Below are positions 25,688 through 37,600 of a stretch of 64,000 nucleotides of DNA, one piece after another. Location of the stretch: assembly GCF_036669915.1 (NCBI RefSeq), contig NC_089314.1, forward strand, positions 2,531,120 to 2,595,119. The letters are read 5' to 3'. The notes under the pieces were generated by a model that ran no database searches, was not told the DNA's origin, and saw nothing but the letters and a program-made list of their open reading frames with translations. How positions within the stretch are numbered: the stretch's first letter is position 1; every line of letters starts with the position of its first letter. The position numbers and the translations under genes are program-made. Source of the DNA: Pocillopora verrucosa (Eukaryota; Cnidaria; Anthozoa; Scleractinia; Pocilloporidae).

Positions 25688-27480
25688 GGGTACATATGAC
25701 ATGACACTAAAAGAGATGAACAAGTTGAAATGCTTTTTCAAGTAATTCTAGAGTAAGACGCTGTCATTTTACCACTTTATCAGACTTTCCTGAATAAACA
25801 AATAAACAGTTTCAAACGCTCAAGTTTAGGACACAGTTTATTTTTAAGTAAGTCCATACCATCCTTAGTGTTTTGATCTTAAGTTACCTTAAATTTATAA
25901 ACCTTCAAAAGGATTTTATTCATCATTATCGTTATTGTTATTATTATTGTTACTATTTATATTAAACTGATGGGTATCGTGAAAAAAAAATTTTCAAATC
26001 ATTTTCCAGTAGAGAGTTAAAAACTTGACATCTATTTGGCTAAACTTCAAAGTAGAGCACATGTGGGGTAGATTGCAATTATCTCGCACCGTTCATAACC
26101 ATAGGCGACCCAACCTGCCCTTGAAAGTTGGCTTTTGCACCTGTGCCGTGCTTCTTGTCAAATATCACTGAGAACAATTGCTTTTGATAAACTGGAGAAC
26201 CCAAAGCACATACTCGCTGCATGACCATGAGCACTACGCGGCGAGAAGTGATTTTTCTTGCGACGACTTAATGATGCACCTGCGTCACTACCTCACCAAA
26301 AGGCGAATTTCTCAGAAACGTCATGACGCTTTTAGTGGCATCAATTGTCTGGCGACTTTGTGGGAGTAAAAAAAGATATTTTTTCTATCCCACAAATCCG
26401 AAACATGATTAGTTGGGACACTCCTCTTAAACGAAGTTCAGATGTTCGTTCACCTCTCACCCCTTCCAGTGTTGTCAATTGTAGATGTGTCCACGCCATC
26501 TTGCAAATCAACATTGACTGGAGCAGGGGAGGCAGTAAGTGTCCCAACAAATCTGTCTTGGAGTTTAGGTAAGACTCGACCAACGTTACCCTTAACACAG
26601 AAGTCTCGCAAATACGCCACACCGCAGGAGACTGTCCATAAATGACCTTCATGAAATTCAGATACGTCAAGGCCCGAATTGGAAGACTCCCTAATCGTTC
26701 TTTTATTTTCTCTTGATCTTTACTTATCTATATATTTAGCTATCTATTTCCGATTCATTTTTCAGAAAAGAGAGTAAAACAAGTTACTTGGGGTTTTGAT
26801 GATAGAAAAAAAAGTCAAGAGAAAATGATGGGACAGAGAGGGAGAGGGAGGTTATTGTTCTAAGCATTCGGAAAACGTCACTTTCATTAGAGTTATTTGT
26901 TAACAGTCTCTAGTGCGAAATTCGAATTTGATACACATTACTTCAATTAAATGAGTAAAAAAGAAGTCAAAATTATCAAAAATTTATTTTTGGCAAAGTG
27001 TTCAAGTCAAACCGAAGTAGTTTGGAAACGTAGGAATAAAAACATACTTATCGACTTTAATTTTACGGTTAAACCTGTCGGATTCTTTATTCTGGATTCT
27101 GAATCTATTATAGACGAGTTAATTTCTACAGAGGTAGAATTTCAAAACTTCAGTGATTTTAATCACTGATTTTTTAATCACCGACAACTGAGAGCAATAA
27201 TTATCTATATTCTGGAAGTAATCCAATATTACCAGAGGCAGAAAATTCTAGAGATCCCAAGCTGCTCGGTGTAAATCACTTTTGAGAGGATAATTGATTT
27301 TTGTTTTATACCACAAATAAAACATCTGCAAGAGACGTTTTTAACCAGAAAAACCTTTTAAAACCCTTATAATGCTCTCAGCATCAAGAAATGCCCAATT
27401 TCCCCGACGGCAGCTATTAATACACGTTTCGATATCAACTTGATTCATGAATTTGCTATGCAAAGTCCTTAAGAACATTA
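25688..27480. other. Intergenic between tandem GPCR copies 2 and 3
   Basis: It holds AATAAA-type signals just after copy 2 (near 25795), an ATT microsatellite near 25920-25965, and two unassigned open frames: one of about 109 codons on the minus strand (26341-26670) and one of 72 codons on the plus strand (26951-27169). Neither resembles a family I know. From about 27270 the sequence shows weak homology to the upstream flanks of copies 1 and 2. Confidence 0.5.
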
Positions 27481-27481
27481 T

Positions 27482-27599
27482 GATTCAGGGATTGAAGCCA
27501 AGAATTTAGATTGGAGAATCTATTTCATCGCGGTACAGACTGTCTTCTGCTCTTCTTTTCGTTAAGGAACCTGCAGGCTTCTCTATTGGCTCCATTGGG
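27482..27599 (+). other. Predicted 5' UTR exon of GPCR at 28273
   Basis: It lies in the same relative place as the 5' exons of copies 1 and 2 and ends in a GGGGTAAGT donor, but its sequence is diverged. The acceptor is TTCAACAG ending at 28218; the intron is about 620 bp, half the length of the others. Confidence 0.4.
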
Positions 27600-28272
27600 G
27601 TAAGTTTTATAAAAGGCTAGCTCAGTGTCATGACAAAATCTTAGCATCAAAGGTGGCAAGTACAATTTTAGAATGAACACTTAAATGTCAAATTTCTTTA
27701 GCCGTTGACACTTACAGTACTCCTTAATTCAAGCCTGTCAATTCAGACCATTTCTCATTACTTCGAGGCCTTGACATGTTTTATGTTTGCATCAAAATAT
27801 GAATTTAATCAGGAACACCTTGAACATTCTTGCCAAAAGCTTACAAACAAACAATAATAAAACGAAAAGCAAAAAATTTTACGATAAAACGCGCGGCCAT
27901 GAGGTCTTATTCGAACAAAAGAACATGCTAAGCTGAGCGAGAATATAACTTTTTTCCGTCTTTGTTGTTGTTGTTGTCATGTTTATGTCACTGCACCTTT
28001 CTGTCATCAACTGAAAAAGCTACGTGAAATAAGAAGAAATTCGTGAATATGTAGTTTGGTAGGATTATCAATAAATCAAAAAATTTAAAGAAGTTAGTAA
28101 TTCGCAAGACCTTTCAGGATTTGCCTTCAAACTAAAATTTCAAACGCATAATAAGGGCATTCATACGACCTTTGTACCTTTTATATAATATTCAACCTTT
28201 TTCAACCTTTTTCAACAGAGAGACGAGTAATTCATTTTACCAAGAGTGGAAAGGAAAAGGAATCAGTTCTAG

Positions 28273-29160
28273 ATGCTTCCAAAAGCTGATTGCATAATCT
28301 GGCTTACAGTGACATTAGCATTGGCAATTGCCACAGTAACTCTCAATTTTATTGCAATTAGTATTTTTACAAAGCATCGTAATTTTCGTAACCGTAATGC
28401 TTACTTGCTTATAAATTTGGCTGTTGCAGACATACTTGTGGGAGGATTCTGCACAGTGAACGAGTTTTATTATTATGGATGGTTTTGTAACATTTGGAGG
28501 TCTGACTGGCCCCGCTACGTATCATTTATGCGATTAGCTGTTTTTTATATCTTCCTTGTCAGTTCCTTAACAAATATCACTGTCATTTCTTTAGAGAGGC
28601 TGCATGCAACGCTTTGGCCGTTCAAACATCGTGTTTTGAAGTTGTGGATTTACAAAATCGTTATCACTTTTGTTTGGATCTTAGCTGGGTTTATCTCATT
28701 TGTCAATGTCGCTCTTATAAATTTTGGAAAATGGTCAGATTACGTTTATTTCTGGAACTCGTATAACGCATTTTGCTTGCTTGTAATTTGGTTTTCGTAC
28801 GCTCTAATTTTTTTCAAGGTTCATTTAGGATCTCAGGTCTTGCACCATGGTGCTGCTGCTAGAGAGAGAAGACTTACAGTGACTTTGTTTATCGTTACAA
28901 TTCTGTCTCTAGCCTTGTGGCTTCCTTACATTGTAAACATTTTTGTCAATTATTCCACTGATTACGCTACGTTGTTACCCGGACTTATGTATTTTCACCT
29001 AGAATCCTCTTTCATCCTTTTTTTTCATACAAACTCCCTTTTTAATCCTATTTTATATCTGATTAGAATACCAGGCTTTAGGAGAGCTACTATCGCCTTA
29101 TTTAAATCACGATGTCGACAGCAAAGACAGATTCAAGTTTTTCCTCTTCGTGAAGTCTAA
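28273..29160 (+). CDS. Class A GPCR, subfamily I, tandem copy 3 (295 aa)
   Basis: The more diverged third member of the tandem trio. Landmarks: MLPKADCIIW start, N25, INLAVADILVGG with D53, C72, ERL at 108-110, WPFKHR, RERRLTVTLF, LWLP (215-218), NPILY (258-262), tail KSRCRQQRQIQVFP. The loop before TM7 is a few residues longer than in copies 1 and 2 and has a sequon at N226 (NYS). The frame is intact. An AAATAAAT sequence starts at the stop codon. Confidence 0.95.
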   Translation: MLPKADCIIWLTVTLALAIATVTLNFIAISIFTKHRNFRNRNAYLLINLAVADILVGGFCTVNEFYYYGWFCNIWRSDWPRYVSFMRLAVFYIFLVSSLTNITVISLERLHATLWPFKHRVLKLWIYKIVITFVWILAGFISFVNVALINFGKWSDYVYFWNSYNAFCLLVIWFSYALIFFKVHLGSQVLHHGAAARERRLTVTLFIVTILSLALWLPYIVNIFVNYSTDYATLLPGLMYFHLESSFILFFHTNSLFNPILYLIRIPGFRRATIALFKSRCRQQRQIQVFPLREV

Positions 29161-29941
29161 AATAAATAATGATGATAAAGTTTAATTTGCTCTCACTTAT
29201 TTTTCAATGTGATGCTTTAGTTGAAGATAATCTACATGTATTGTCCTCGCGTTTTCGCGCTGACAGGAATTATATCTGATTAATTAAGTTAAAAAGGCTA
29301 TTAGGTTAAAAAGGCTTGAGACTGATGATAATGAAACACCTTTCCTACTTACTTCCGATGGCGACATCCATTTTAGTTTTCTAATTAGTGGTCAAATTCC
29401 CTCGGCTTATTCTAACTGTCCTTTTCATCGCACAGTTGCCAAGATAGAACGACCTTTTAATCATAAATCAAGTGAGAAATTGCCGATATCTGCGTAAGAA
29501 TGTGATTTTTACCTATTTTGCCACTGCTGAAGTAGTCTTGTCGTATTGCACTGAGTTGTTATCCATATTAATTATTAACTCGCAGTCCGACTCGAAGTCC
29601 AATCCCAGTTCTGAATTAAATATAAACTAAACATGTGTTACTCCCTTTTCGATAACAGGAACCCGACCTTTGAAGACCATCTGAGGATGTAATTTTTTAT
29701 CAGGCGGAAGGCAAATTTTTTAAGCTACAGCTAACACCGGTAGTGGCGCAGTTAAAATATTTACCTTTCATTTGTGTCTCCCATTTAGGCATAAAAACTC
29801 ACTTTGTCAGGTCTTTCTCATTGATATTAGAGAAAAGGCGGCAACACTGAAGGAAGAAGTACACAGAAAGTTCCTGTTATATGAAGCCAAATTAGGAATT
29901 ATTCCCCCGGGTTTATGCAGAGGTTTACTTTCATCATTTAA
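29161..29941. other. Intergenic between GPCR copy 3 and the TTAA/TIR element
   Basis: No gene was recognised. A short plus-strand frame (29772-30011) runs across the left border of the element and has no family resemblance. Confidence 0.5.
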
Positions 29942-30532
29942 AGGGCATGTAAACCCTAAAATACATGTTTTTCTTACACTATGTAAAAAGTGCTGTAGAA
30001 AACGAGTTTGAAATTCGTTTTATTCAATTCGACTTGTTTAGGAGAAAATCGGCATTTTCAACTCAATTTCCACTTCCGGTTAAAACAAAAGCGAGAAGTC
30101 GGGACGTAAGCGGTGGAACTAAAATATTGCGTAACACGTTCCCCACTAGAACTGGTGTGACAGCTCGTGTAAGTAGCAGTCGTTCGGAAGATGTTTTTTC
30201 AGAAGAGAGCGACTCGAATGCCTTAGGCTTAGTATATGACAGATGTGATGGGAATAATCCAGAATCTTTAGGAGAGTCTGGGCCACATCTGGGATCCTTA
30301 ACAATATGTGCCGCTTAGGATTCGCCGAAGCGATCCGCACGTAGAAAGTACAAAACATGTTGACAGCGATGCGACCGTCTCAGAAACTGGTATTTAATTT
30401 ACGGTGTGCTTTATTTGTATTTGACATGGAAATCCAATAAAGCAAGGGTACAACCTAAAAGAATGTAACAGAATTTTTTTTGACCTGAGCTTCTGAGGGT
30501 GTTTTATGTAAATTATCAAAGGAGCGAGTGTG

Positions 30533-31479
30533 GAACCAATGCCGACAACTCATGAAAGTGTTTGTTGTACGAAAATCGGGCAATTGTGGCAAAAAGTAGA
30601 GGAGCAATGGCCTGAAACCCAAATAAGTTGTATCACTGAGCATCCAGGTTTTCAGTCAATTTGCCCCGATGTCTGGGTGCTGGAGACGGCTTATTACGCG
30701 CACAGGCAGCAGCGAGGCACAGATAATTACATCACAGGCGGCCCAAGCTCCAGCTGTGAGATGATCATCTTGCGCAATAACAGTCATGGCGGAATTATGA
30801 GAGTTTGTATGGGCATGTTTACGACCGCCCTAAGGAATAAAGAAAATACGTCAAATTCTCAAAAAAATACCTCACCTTACTTTCACAGTGTATCATTTGT
30901 TATCAGACCGCTTACTTCGATGAAAAGAGCCCAACGTATATAAGAAAAGCCGTTGAAAACCTCGAAATGAACAACTCGCTAAAATTCGTCCTTTTCATCA
31001 AAGTAAGCGGTCAGATAACAAGCGATACGCTGTAGAAGTAAGGTGAGAATTTGACGTATTATTTTATTCCTTGGAGCGGTCTTAAATATTCCCATACAAA
31101 CTCTTATAATTCCGCCATGATTGTTATTGCGCAAGATGATCATCTCACAGCTGGAGCTTGGGCTGCCTGTGATTACACCGGAAACGAGTAAGCTAGATGT
31201 TTTTTGTTTCATCTGTTTTGTTACATTTTGAGATCGATTTCCTTGAGTTGTTTCTGCCATTGATTTAATAATACAGTGCTACAGCTAGTTGTTTTTCGCT
31301 TCTTCCCTGGCTGGAAATTTCGCTACATTGCCTGCAGATAGCTTCTTCGTTGGTGTTGGGGTTATCTCGGCAAACATTTCGGGGTCACCGTGCCATCTTG
31401 TGCGGTAAACAATATCCGGAACACTTTTCCAGCGGATTTTGGATCGCCTTACACTGGATTAAAACCGCCAAACCTTTGA
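30533..31479 (+). CDS. P2X7 ballast-like cysteine domain, two separated pieces
   Basis: The first piece, from 30533 to about 30728, reads EPMPTTHESVCC, CITEHPGFQSICPDVWVLETAYYAHRQQRGTD. The second, about 31342-31479, reads LLRWCWGYLGKHFG, VPSCAVNNIRNTFP, and ends NL-stop. These are the two halves of the zinc-binding C-terminal ballast domain of P2X7 as found in many stand-alone cnidarian proteins (MPT..E..CC; CIT..P.F; VLETA; RW.WGYLG; PSCAV..IR..FP). The cysteines expected just before MPT (WCxCGxC) are not seen in frame. About 600 bp with a large inverted repeat separate the pieces, and I could not pair a donor and acceptor in the right phase. An upstream acidic serine stretch (SSSRSEDVFSEESDS, near 30170-30215) resembles the N-terminal part of such proteins. 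No P2X channel part is present. It may be a gene fragment or a pseudogene. Confidence 0.6.
30731..31175. repeat. Large inverted repeat inside the ballast-like gene
   Basis: Arms of about 190-200 bp (30731-30929 and 30991-31175) are reverse complements at roughly 85-90 percent by eye, with a spacer of about 60 bp. Both arms read ITG.PSSSCEMIILRNN in the same relative frame. Confidence 0.85.
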
Positions 31480-31558
31480 GAGAAACGTGTAAGAGAGTTC
31501 ATAACAATTATGCTTTTGTGAACGTTAGAAATTAGCATACGAGAAAAACATTCATAAG

Positions 31559-31641
31559 TCACGTGCAGTGTCTTTATATCTGATAAAACACCGCATACTA
31601 ATAAGGATGAGGTTTATCGATATAAAGTCACTGCACGTGAT
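31559..31641. repeat. Hairpin with CACGTG ends
   Basis: Arms of about 30 bp begin TCACGTGCAGTG and continue CTTTATATC; the right arm is the complement with few mismatches. The loop is about 20 bp. Function unknown. Confidence 0.8.
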
Positions 31642-32950
31642 GTATTATCTACCATTTGATAGGTTAATGGGCTTATGAATTATTAATGCGTTTTTGAAGA
31701 GATATTTATGTATTGTTTTCCTTCATCTCCGAAGCATTTTCATCGATAAACAAGTTGTAACGTGTACATTTCCTTGCGTGCCTTCATAATTATTCAACCC
31801 TGTTTGTGTTTGCTTCGATTTGAAATACTGAAAAGATAGTTTTGCAAGCTGAAATCGGGATCTTTTGAGTTGTAATCAAAATGATGAATATTGTCCTATT
31901 GACCTTTGAATGTACTTTCATTGCTGTGAAAACCGTGACAGAAATTCTTCTGCTGTTTCTCTGCAGGGTTTCTCAAAGGAAGCACCAAGTGGGGCTGGTA
32001 TGGATTTTCTTATAGAACATAAGGGTTGATTATGGGATCCTGTATAGAATTCTTCATATCGAACCAACAAAATTCCAGATCACATTACACACCGACATCA
32101 GCGAATTCTCTTTTGATACGTGTTTCGAATTCAGGCAAAGGTTCAGACAGGTCAATGTCTTTTATGGGCTCAGCGCTGGCTCCCGAACAACTGGCTTCCC
32201 CATAATCTTTCATTAGATGAGAAAAAAGATGTTTTTAGAGAGCCAATAAAGCTGTTGTTGTTTAATTAACGAATGGCTTCCATGTAAATTGATTTTGTAC
32301 TTTCTCTGTTGACCTGTAACTTTTGAAGAGCTCAACTTCTTTCTTAGTTCGGTCGGCCACTTCCGAATCCTCGTCGTCTGCCGACTGTATGAGTCGTTTT
32401 TATACTTCCGAATAATTTGCTTTTGGTAGGGCCTGAATCGTCGCTACAGCAACAGGAAGAAAAATGACTGCTACAAACACCAGAATGTTCGAACGGCTCA
32501 ATTCTCTTCACTTCGGCTCACTTTCACTTGAACAAATTTCAATAATACTCGCTTGAACTTTGCGTCATTTGGAAATCTTTGCATTGTATGCCCAGCTTTG
32601 TTTGAATAAGTGCAAAACTGGACGACACAACACTTTACCATTATGAAAAAATTTGAATATAGTGAAGCAAACTCTAAGTAAAAAAATCATGACGAGACCG
32701 GCAACCAACGGCTGCGGAGAAGGCTCCTACGTGTCTCACGCGATTATAAAACGAAACTTTGAAGGTACCACCTGTGGCGTCACAGGAGAGATGCCATCAT
32801 TCAAGATGGCGAATGTTTCGAATTTGGAAGAGCTTTTGCAAAGTGAAAATTGACTTTTGAGGAAAAAAGAATGGTATCCTTGGTGTACTTGATATATTTA
32901 CTAAAATCTATGTGAAAAGAAAATAAACGTTTTTTGGGTTTACATGTCCT

Positions 32951-33729
32951 TTAAACAGAAACCAGACAGTTCGCTATTACGTCAAGTTGAGTTAATAGCC
33001 TTGGTTCAGCGAGCATCAGTTTACTATCAATCAGAGAAAAGGTGACATTAGAGACCTTTCATTTACGTTTTTGACCGATTAATGGATATAGTATTTCTTA
33101 CACAATCATCTTCCAGACAGTTCCTGTCGTCTTTCTTAACTTCTTAAAAATAGTCATCCTTTTCAGTTGCCCGTGTGAGTTGCAACCAAATCACGTTAAA
33201 TAATTTCACCCTGTGCGATACGAACTCGCTTTCTGTATATTTAAAAACACGAGGAGCCCTTCCTCTTCTCTGTAAGCTCAATTTGTCGTGCATTTATCAA
33301 GAAGAAGACAAACCACCCAAAGAAAACAAAGGCAAAGACGTTTCAACAAGGGATCTGCGTTATTCTTGGAAACGAAGGAAGACTTGGATATATTTCGCCA
33401 TTGGAAGTTGTGGCTTTAGGTAAACTTTTACTTGCGTTCTACCATCGGAGACCAAGAAAGAGAAGTATTTCTCTGCGACCTAAAAAAGAAGGATTTTAAG
33501 AAAGAAAATGAAGAAATTGGAAAAAGGGATAATAGATAAGAAAATGTAAAAACTGATAATGTGGATATTGTCGAGAAATAAGATATATTGCTTGATTATT
33601 CTGTCAGAACAGGTAGTTATACCTTTCATTTATTTCATTCATTTCATTTTTGTTCTTTTTTTTTAAAATTTTTTTTATTTTAAAGGGGTATTCTTGCATC
33701 AAGGAATAAAGCCACATCAACCAGCTGCC
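32951..33729. other. Upstream region of GPCR at 33730
   Basis: A GTAAAC donor at 33420 and an acceptor TTAAAG ending at 33685 would give a short 5' UTR intron like those of the paralogues. An open frame before the donor (33175-33423) has no family resemblance. Confidence 0.45.
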
Positions 33730-34629
33730 ATGAATTTTAACTCGTGGAACGTGTTTTGGCGCTGGTGTTTTGCATCATTAGCGACTTTGATTGTTTTTGG
33801 AAATAATTTAACCATCTGGATATTTCTTGAACAGAGACGTCGCAAACGTGCTTCTTTTCTTCTAATCAGCTTGTCTTTTGCTGATTTACTGGTTGGATTG
33901 TTTTCAATCCCTCTTTTGATAACAGCATATGAAACATCTTCGGTGGCTATACGCAAGATATTCTTTCTTGTTGACGTTTTCACAGCCTTAGCTTCCATCT
34001 ACACCCTTGGCGTCATTTCCCTGGAGAGGATGTCTGCCGTCGCTTGGCCTCATCGTCACAGAACTTTGAAACTTCGTACTTACACCTTTGCCGTTGCCAC
34101 ACCGTGGATCATGGCAGCAATATTCGCTGTTCTATTTTTAACACTTGACAATATACTGGGTCTTCTTATTTTTTGTCCTGCCGCGCCTCTTTTAGTTATG
34201 TGCATTGCATATCATGTTATCTGGAAGAAACAGAGATCATCGATAGGTAACCAAAATCATTTCGGCTTAAGAGAAGCGAGATTAACAAAAACTTTATTTC
34301 TGATAGCAGGAGCTTCTATTTTCGCCTGGCTTCCATTTCAGATTCTGAATGTATTGACATATTTAGGTGTGACCGCACTTTTTCCTCATTTGCAATTGAC
34401 AGTCTTGCTCGTTAGGTTATTACAATTTAGCAATTCTCTTGTAAACGTTATAATCTATCCTTTCCGAATGCCAGAATTTAGGAATACCCTTTGGCGGATA
34501 TTGCGCTGTTACCGTCGATTCAGCTCTCGGGTCCATCCGCTGACTGGGTCTGGGTCAGTTATATCCCTTTTACGATTCACAAACTTCATATTTTCCTCAC
34601 AGAACCCCAATCAGAATAGCCCAGTTTGA
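33730..34629 (+). CDS. Class A GPCR, subfamily II, founder-like copy (299 aa)
   Basis: A seven-transmembrane receptor with a minimal N-terminus (MNFNSWNVFW). Landmarks: GN at 24-25 in TM1, LSFADLL in TM2, ERM at 99-101 for DRY, WPHRHRTLKLR in loop 2, REARLTKTLF into TM6, AWLP (199-202), and NSLVNVIIY (235-243), where the NPxxY proline is replaced by Val. No Cys is at the usual end of loop 1, so the conserved disulfide is absent. The C-terminus is about 50 residues with Ser-rich patches. The first ATG in frame is at 33730; the open frame extends upstream without ATG. It is the most diverged of four subfamily II genes in the window. Confidence 0.94.
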   Translation: MNFNSWNVFWRWCFASLATLIVFGNNLTIWIFLEQRRRKRASFLLISLSFADLLVGLFSIPLLITAYETSSVAIRKIFFLVDVFTALASIYTLGVISLERMSAVAWPHRHRTLKLRTYTFAVATPWIMAAIFAVLFLTLDNILGLLIFCPAAPLLVMCIAYHVIWKKQRSSIGNQNHFGLREARLTKTLFLIAGASIFAWLPFQILNVLTYLGVTALFPHLQLTVLLVRLLQFSNSLVNVIIYPFRMPEFRNTLWRILRCYRRFSSRVHPLTGSGSVISLLRFTNFIFSSQNPNQNSPV

Positions 34630-37600
34630 TTCCTTTTTTTAAATCTCTAGTCTTCGATTAACATCGCGACATGCATAAACATAAAAAATAAATTACAGCA
34701 CGTTTGGGGTTCTGTTTGCTTTTCAGCTGAGACTGTCAGAGTAGGATTGGAGTAAGGCTTAGATTTATAGTGTAGGGTTGATAAAGTTTCCTATTGTTTA
34801 TAATTAGAAAAGGAATAACATCTAAATTCTTCTTGTTACGCAAATACTCCATACAGGAATTCTAAGTGATCAATGTCTTCAGAACTGCCGGGGAAAATGT
34901 TTATTGAAGAGCAAAGTCTGATTTGATAATATTCTAATTTTTAATGAATTTTAAACATACAATGAAAATTAAAAATACCCTTATCCCATAAGTATTCGCC
35001 TCCATGCACTCGATTTGGAAAAGAACAAAACAGATAAGATTGGGTATATAAAAGCTCTTTGATAAATTTAAAAACAAATCCTTGGATAGACATAAGCATT
35101 TGGATATATCAAGCATTTGCGCGAAACTGACAATCATTCAATAAAAATAAGAGATAACATGATGATTCATATTTGGAAGAAACTACATATAAACGTAATT
35201 TTTCATTCATTATCTAGCTTGAGTCGTAGATTAAGTTAAAAGGGATGTTACTAAAACCAAGAACGGGGCACTGTTGGAGGGGTATCGACATTTCCTTAAA
35301 CAACGCATTACAGTATTTTACTACCAAATTTGATTACCCCTCAATTTCTTTTCTCATTTAAATTTAAGGACAACATAATTTTCATAACAGATTCTTATAA
35401 ATACCCTCGAAATACTTTGATTAGAAAATTGTACTTCAGCAGCGCCTATATGCTATAAATATATATCTAAATACAGCAAACCACAAATGGCAACCTTGGG
35501 TCCTCTATTCAATCGTATTTAGTAAGACTTAGAGTGAAAGTTACCTTTGACTGTGTATTTACTCTGTTTCCGCCTGTTCATCCGCCATGTTGGATATTTA
35601 TGAGAATTGTCATGTCTCAGACACCCGTTCCCCGTTCCTCGCTCCCTGTTCCTGATTTCAGTAACATCCGGTTAAAACCGCACAGGAGTACACAATATTT
35701 TTTATTGTGATCAAGGGATGCACCAGGAGACTTAAAGTTACAATTGTAACACAAATCATGCAATTCTGTCGAGTGGTTACCGTCTGTTGTACTTGGAAAA
35801 ATTTGAATACTCTCCATGTTACTCTACGTTCCCGCGACTTTCAACTCTTCTCAGCATTATTTACCTCACCACTTTTCTATTTCCTATAAATGAGAATTTA
35901 CAAGAATAGCCTTTAGGAATAGTTAATGGTAATATTTCGTATTATATCATTTCATTTTCCCGACCATTGGTAAATGGCTTGATTTCCTGTTGCCCGCGAC
36001 AGAACTTTCCGTGGTCAGTGGAGTAACACTATCTTGCGGGGAAGCTCCGGCACGATACGCCTGTGCGCGTTCAGAGAAGATTATCATACACTGATCCATC
36101 AGTGGAGGACCAGCATTGAAGAATTGATTTTAAAGGTACTATTATCAAGGTACTACTGATTGGAAGTTACATGCAATGCAATTCGCTTTAGATAACAGCA
36201 TTTGTAGCGAAAATTACTTATCTGCTTATGCTCATTCGGCAGTCATGACGCGGACATTAGTGAAATATTTTAAGCGACGCTGTTCCTGGGAGTATTACAG
36301 CTCATACACAGAACCTAAGTTGTTTTACGATTTTGACATGTAGATATTCATACTCTTCAGGTTTAACAATATGTAAGGAAATACTGGAAGACCTCGTATA
36401 ATTTTTGGGTTCGTAACATTCTTTAGGTAATGGTAGCTTGACAAGAGATTATGAGCTGTCTAGATCGGTCGTTCCTATTCCAGTATTGATATGCCGGTTT
36501 CTGGCTTTATTCCTTCTAAAACCAAACCGTGAATAGAAACTTCAAGGAAGTAACGTACTCTTTTTAATGTCGAAAGATATCGAAGATCAGTAGCTTGAAA
36601 AAATAAACTGAATCGATCGTCAAACATTGGCGGATTATGTAAGGCGCATTAACAGGTCAAACGTGAGTTCAATTTTAATTTCGAAACCTACCTTTTTATT
36701 TACAACAACTTTTGAAACCAGTTTATTTTACGGCTATAATTTGTGCAATAGTCCGCGCTTTCCATCGGTTTACTAGTGCAATAAACCACACGGGATGTTG
36801 GGAGAACGTGAGAACAGTTTGTAAATTAAAAGCCGGAGGCAGGTGATTTACAAACATTCCGACTGTTAGTGAAATACGAACACGCCAGCTAAGATAGGAG
36901 GAGAGACAGAATTTTCTTCAACGTAGAGAAAGAATTCGCCTGATTTCGAAAGTTATTGTGAATGGAAAGATGTTTCAGAATTAAAACTAAAATAAAGTTT
37001 GTCTGGGTAAGTTGGCTTTGAGTGCCATAATTATGCATGTTTGTTTTTAAAATTCTCCCTCTTTTGTGAGTTTGGTATGGGAAGAGAACAAACCCGTCAT
37101 TGACTGAGTCTTGTTGACCATAAAAAACCAGGGAGCGCCCAGGTTTGAATAATCGCAATTCGTGCTCGAATTTAGTATTTCCCATGTCTGCTATGTAAAC
37201 CGGCCATGTAAACTCAGTCGTTCGCGTTAGCAGATAGCGAGGTAACATGATCGTATGCAAACATTTAGGTCACCTACGAAAGCTCTGAAAGATTTTGACG
37301 TAAAGAAAGTGCTAACTCTTTCATTTGGTGAGACAGCGAGGGCTTGAAAGTTGGCTAAGTTTGGTGTTAGTTACTTTAGCTAAGAGTTTTTTGGAGCTTT
37401 TTTCAATGAAGTCTATCATGAGTCATGACATCTTCACTGCGATTTATCTGTGAACCTCGAAAATCGAGGTCGTTAAGTATTCATATATTCAAGCTATTGT
37501 TCTTGCTCATTAATCATTCATAACTATTACTTGCCGAAGATGCGGCTCGTTTCCGAAGAGCGCAAAACCTTTGATGTAGGTGAGATATATTTCTTTTGTT

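Larger units (their letters stand above)
29942..32950. mobile_element. TTAA-flanked TIR element (3.0 kb) carrying a ballast-like domain
   Basis: Both ends are flanked by TTAA (29938-29941 and 32951-32954). The left end AGGGCATGTAAACCC and the right end, as complement, AGGACATGTAAACCC continue as imperfect inverted repeats for about 45 bp. A TTAA duplication is known for piggyBac and Kolobok DNA transposons. I see no transposase. Inside are two pieces of a P2X7 ballast-like domain (30533-31479), an inverted repeat between them and a hairpin at 31559-31641. The right half (31.7-32.9 kb) has no recognisable coding sequence. It is probably non-autonomous, or host sequence captured between two TIRs. 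Confidence 0.6.

Noticed and set aside
32809-32856. Short ATG frame MANVSNLEELLQSEN near the right TIR
   Set aside because: It stops after 15 codons and points out of the element; no continuing exon was found.
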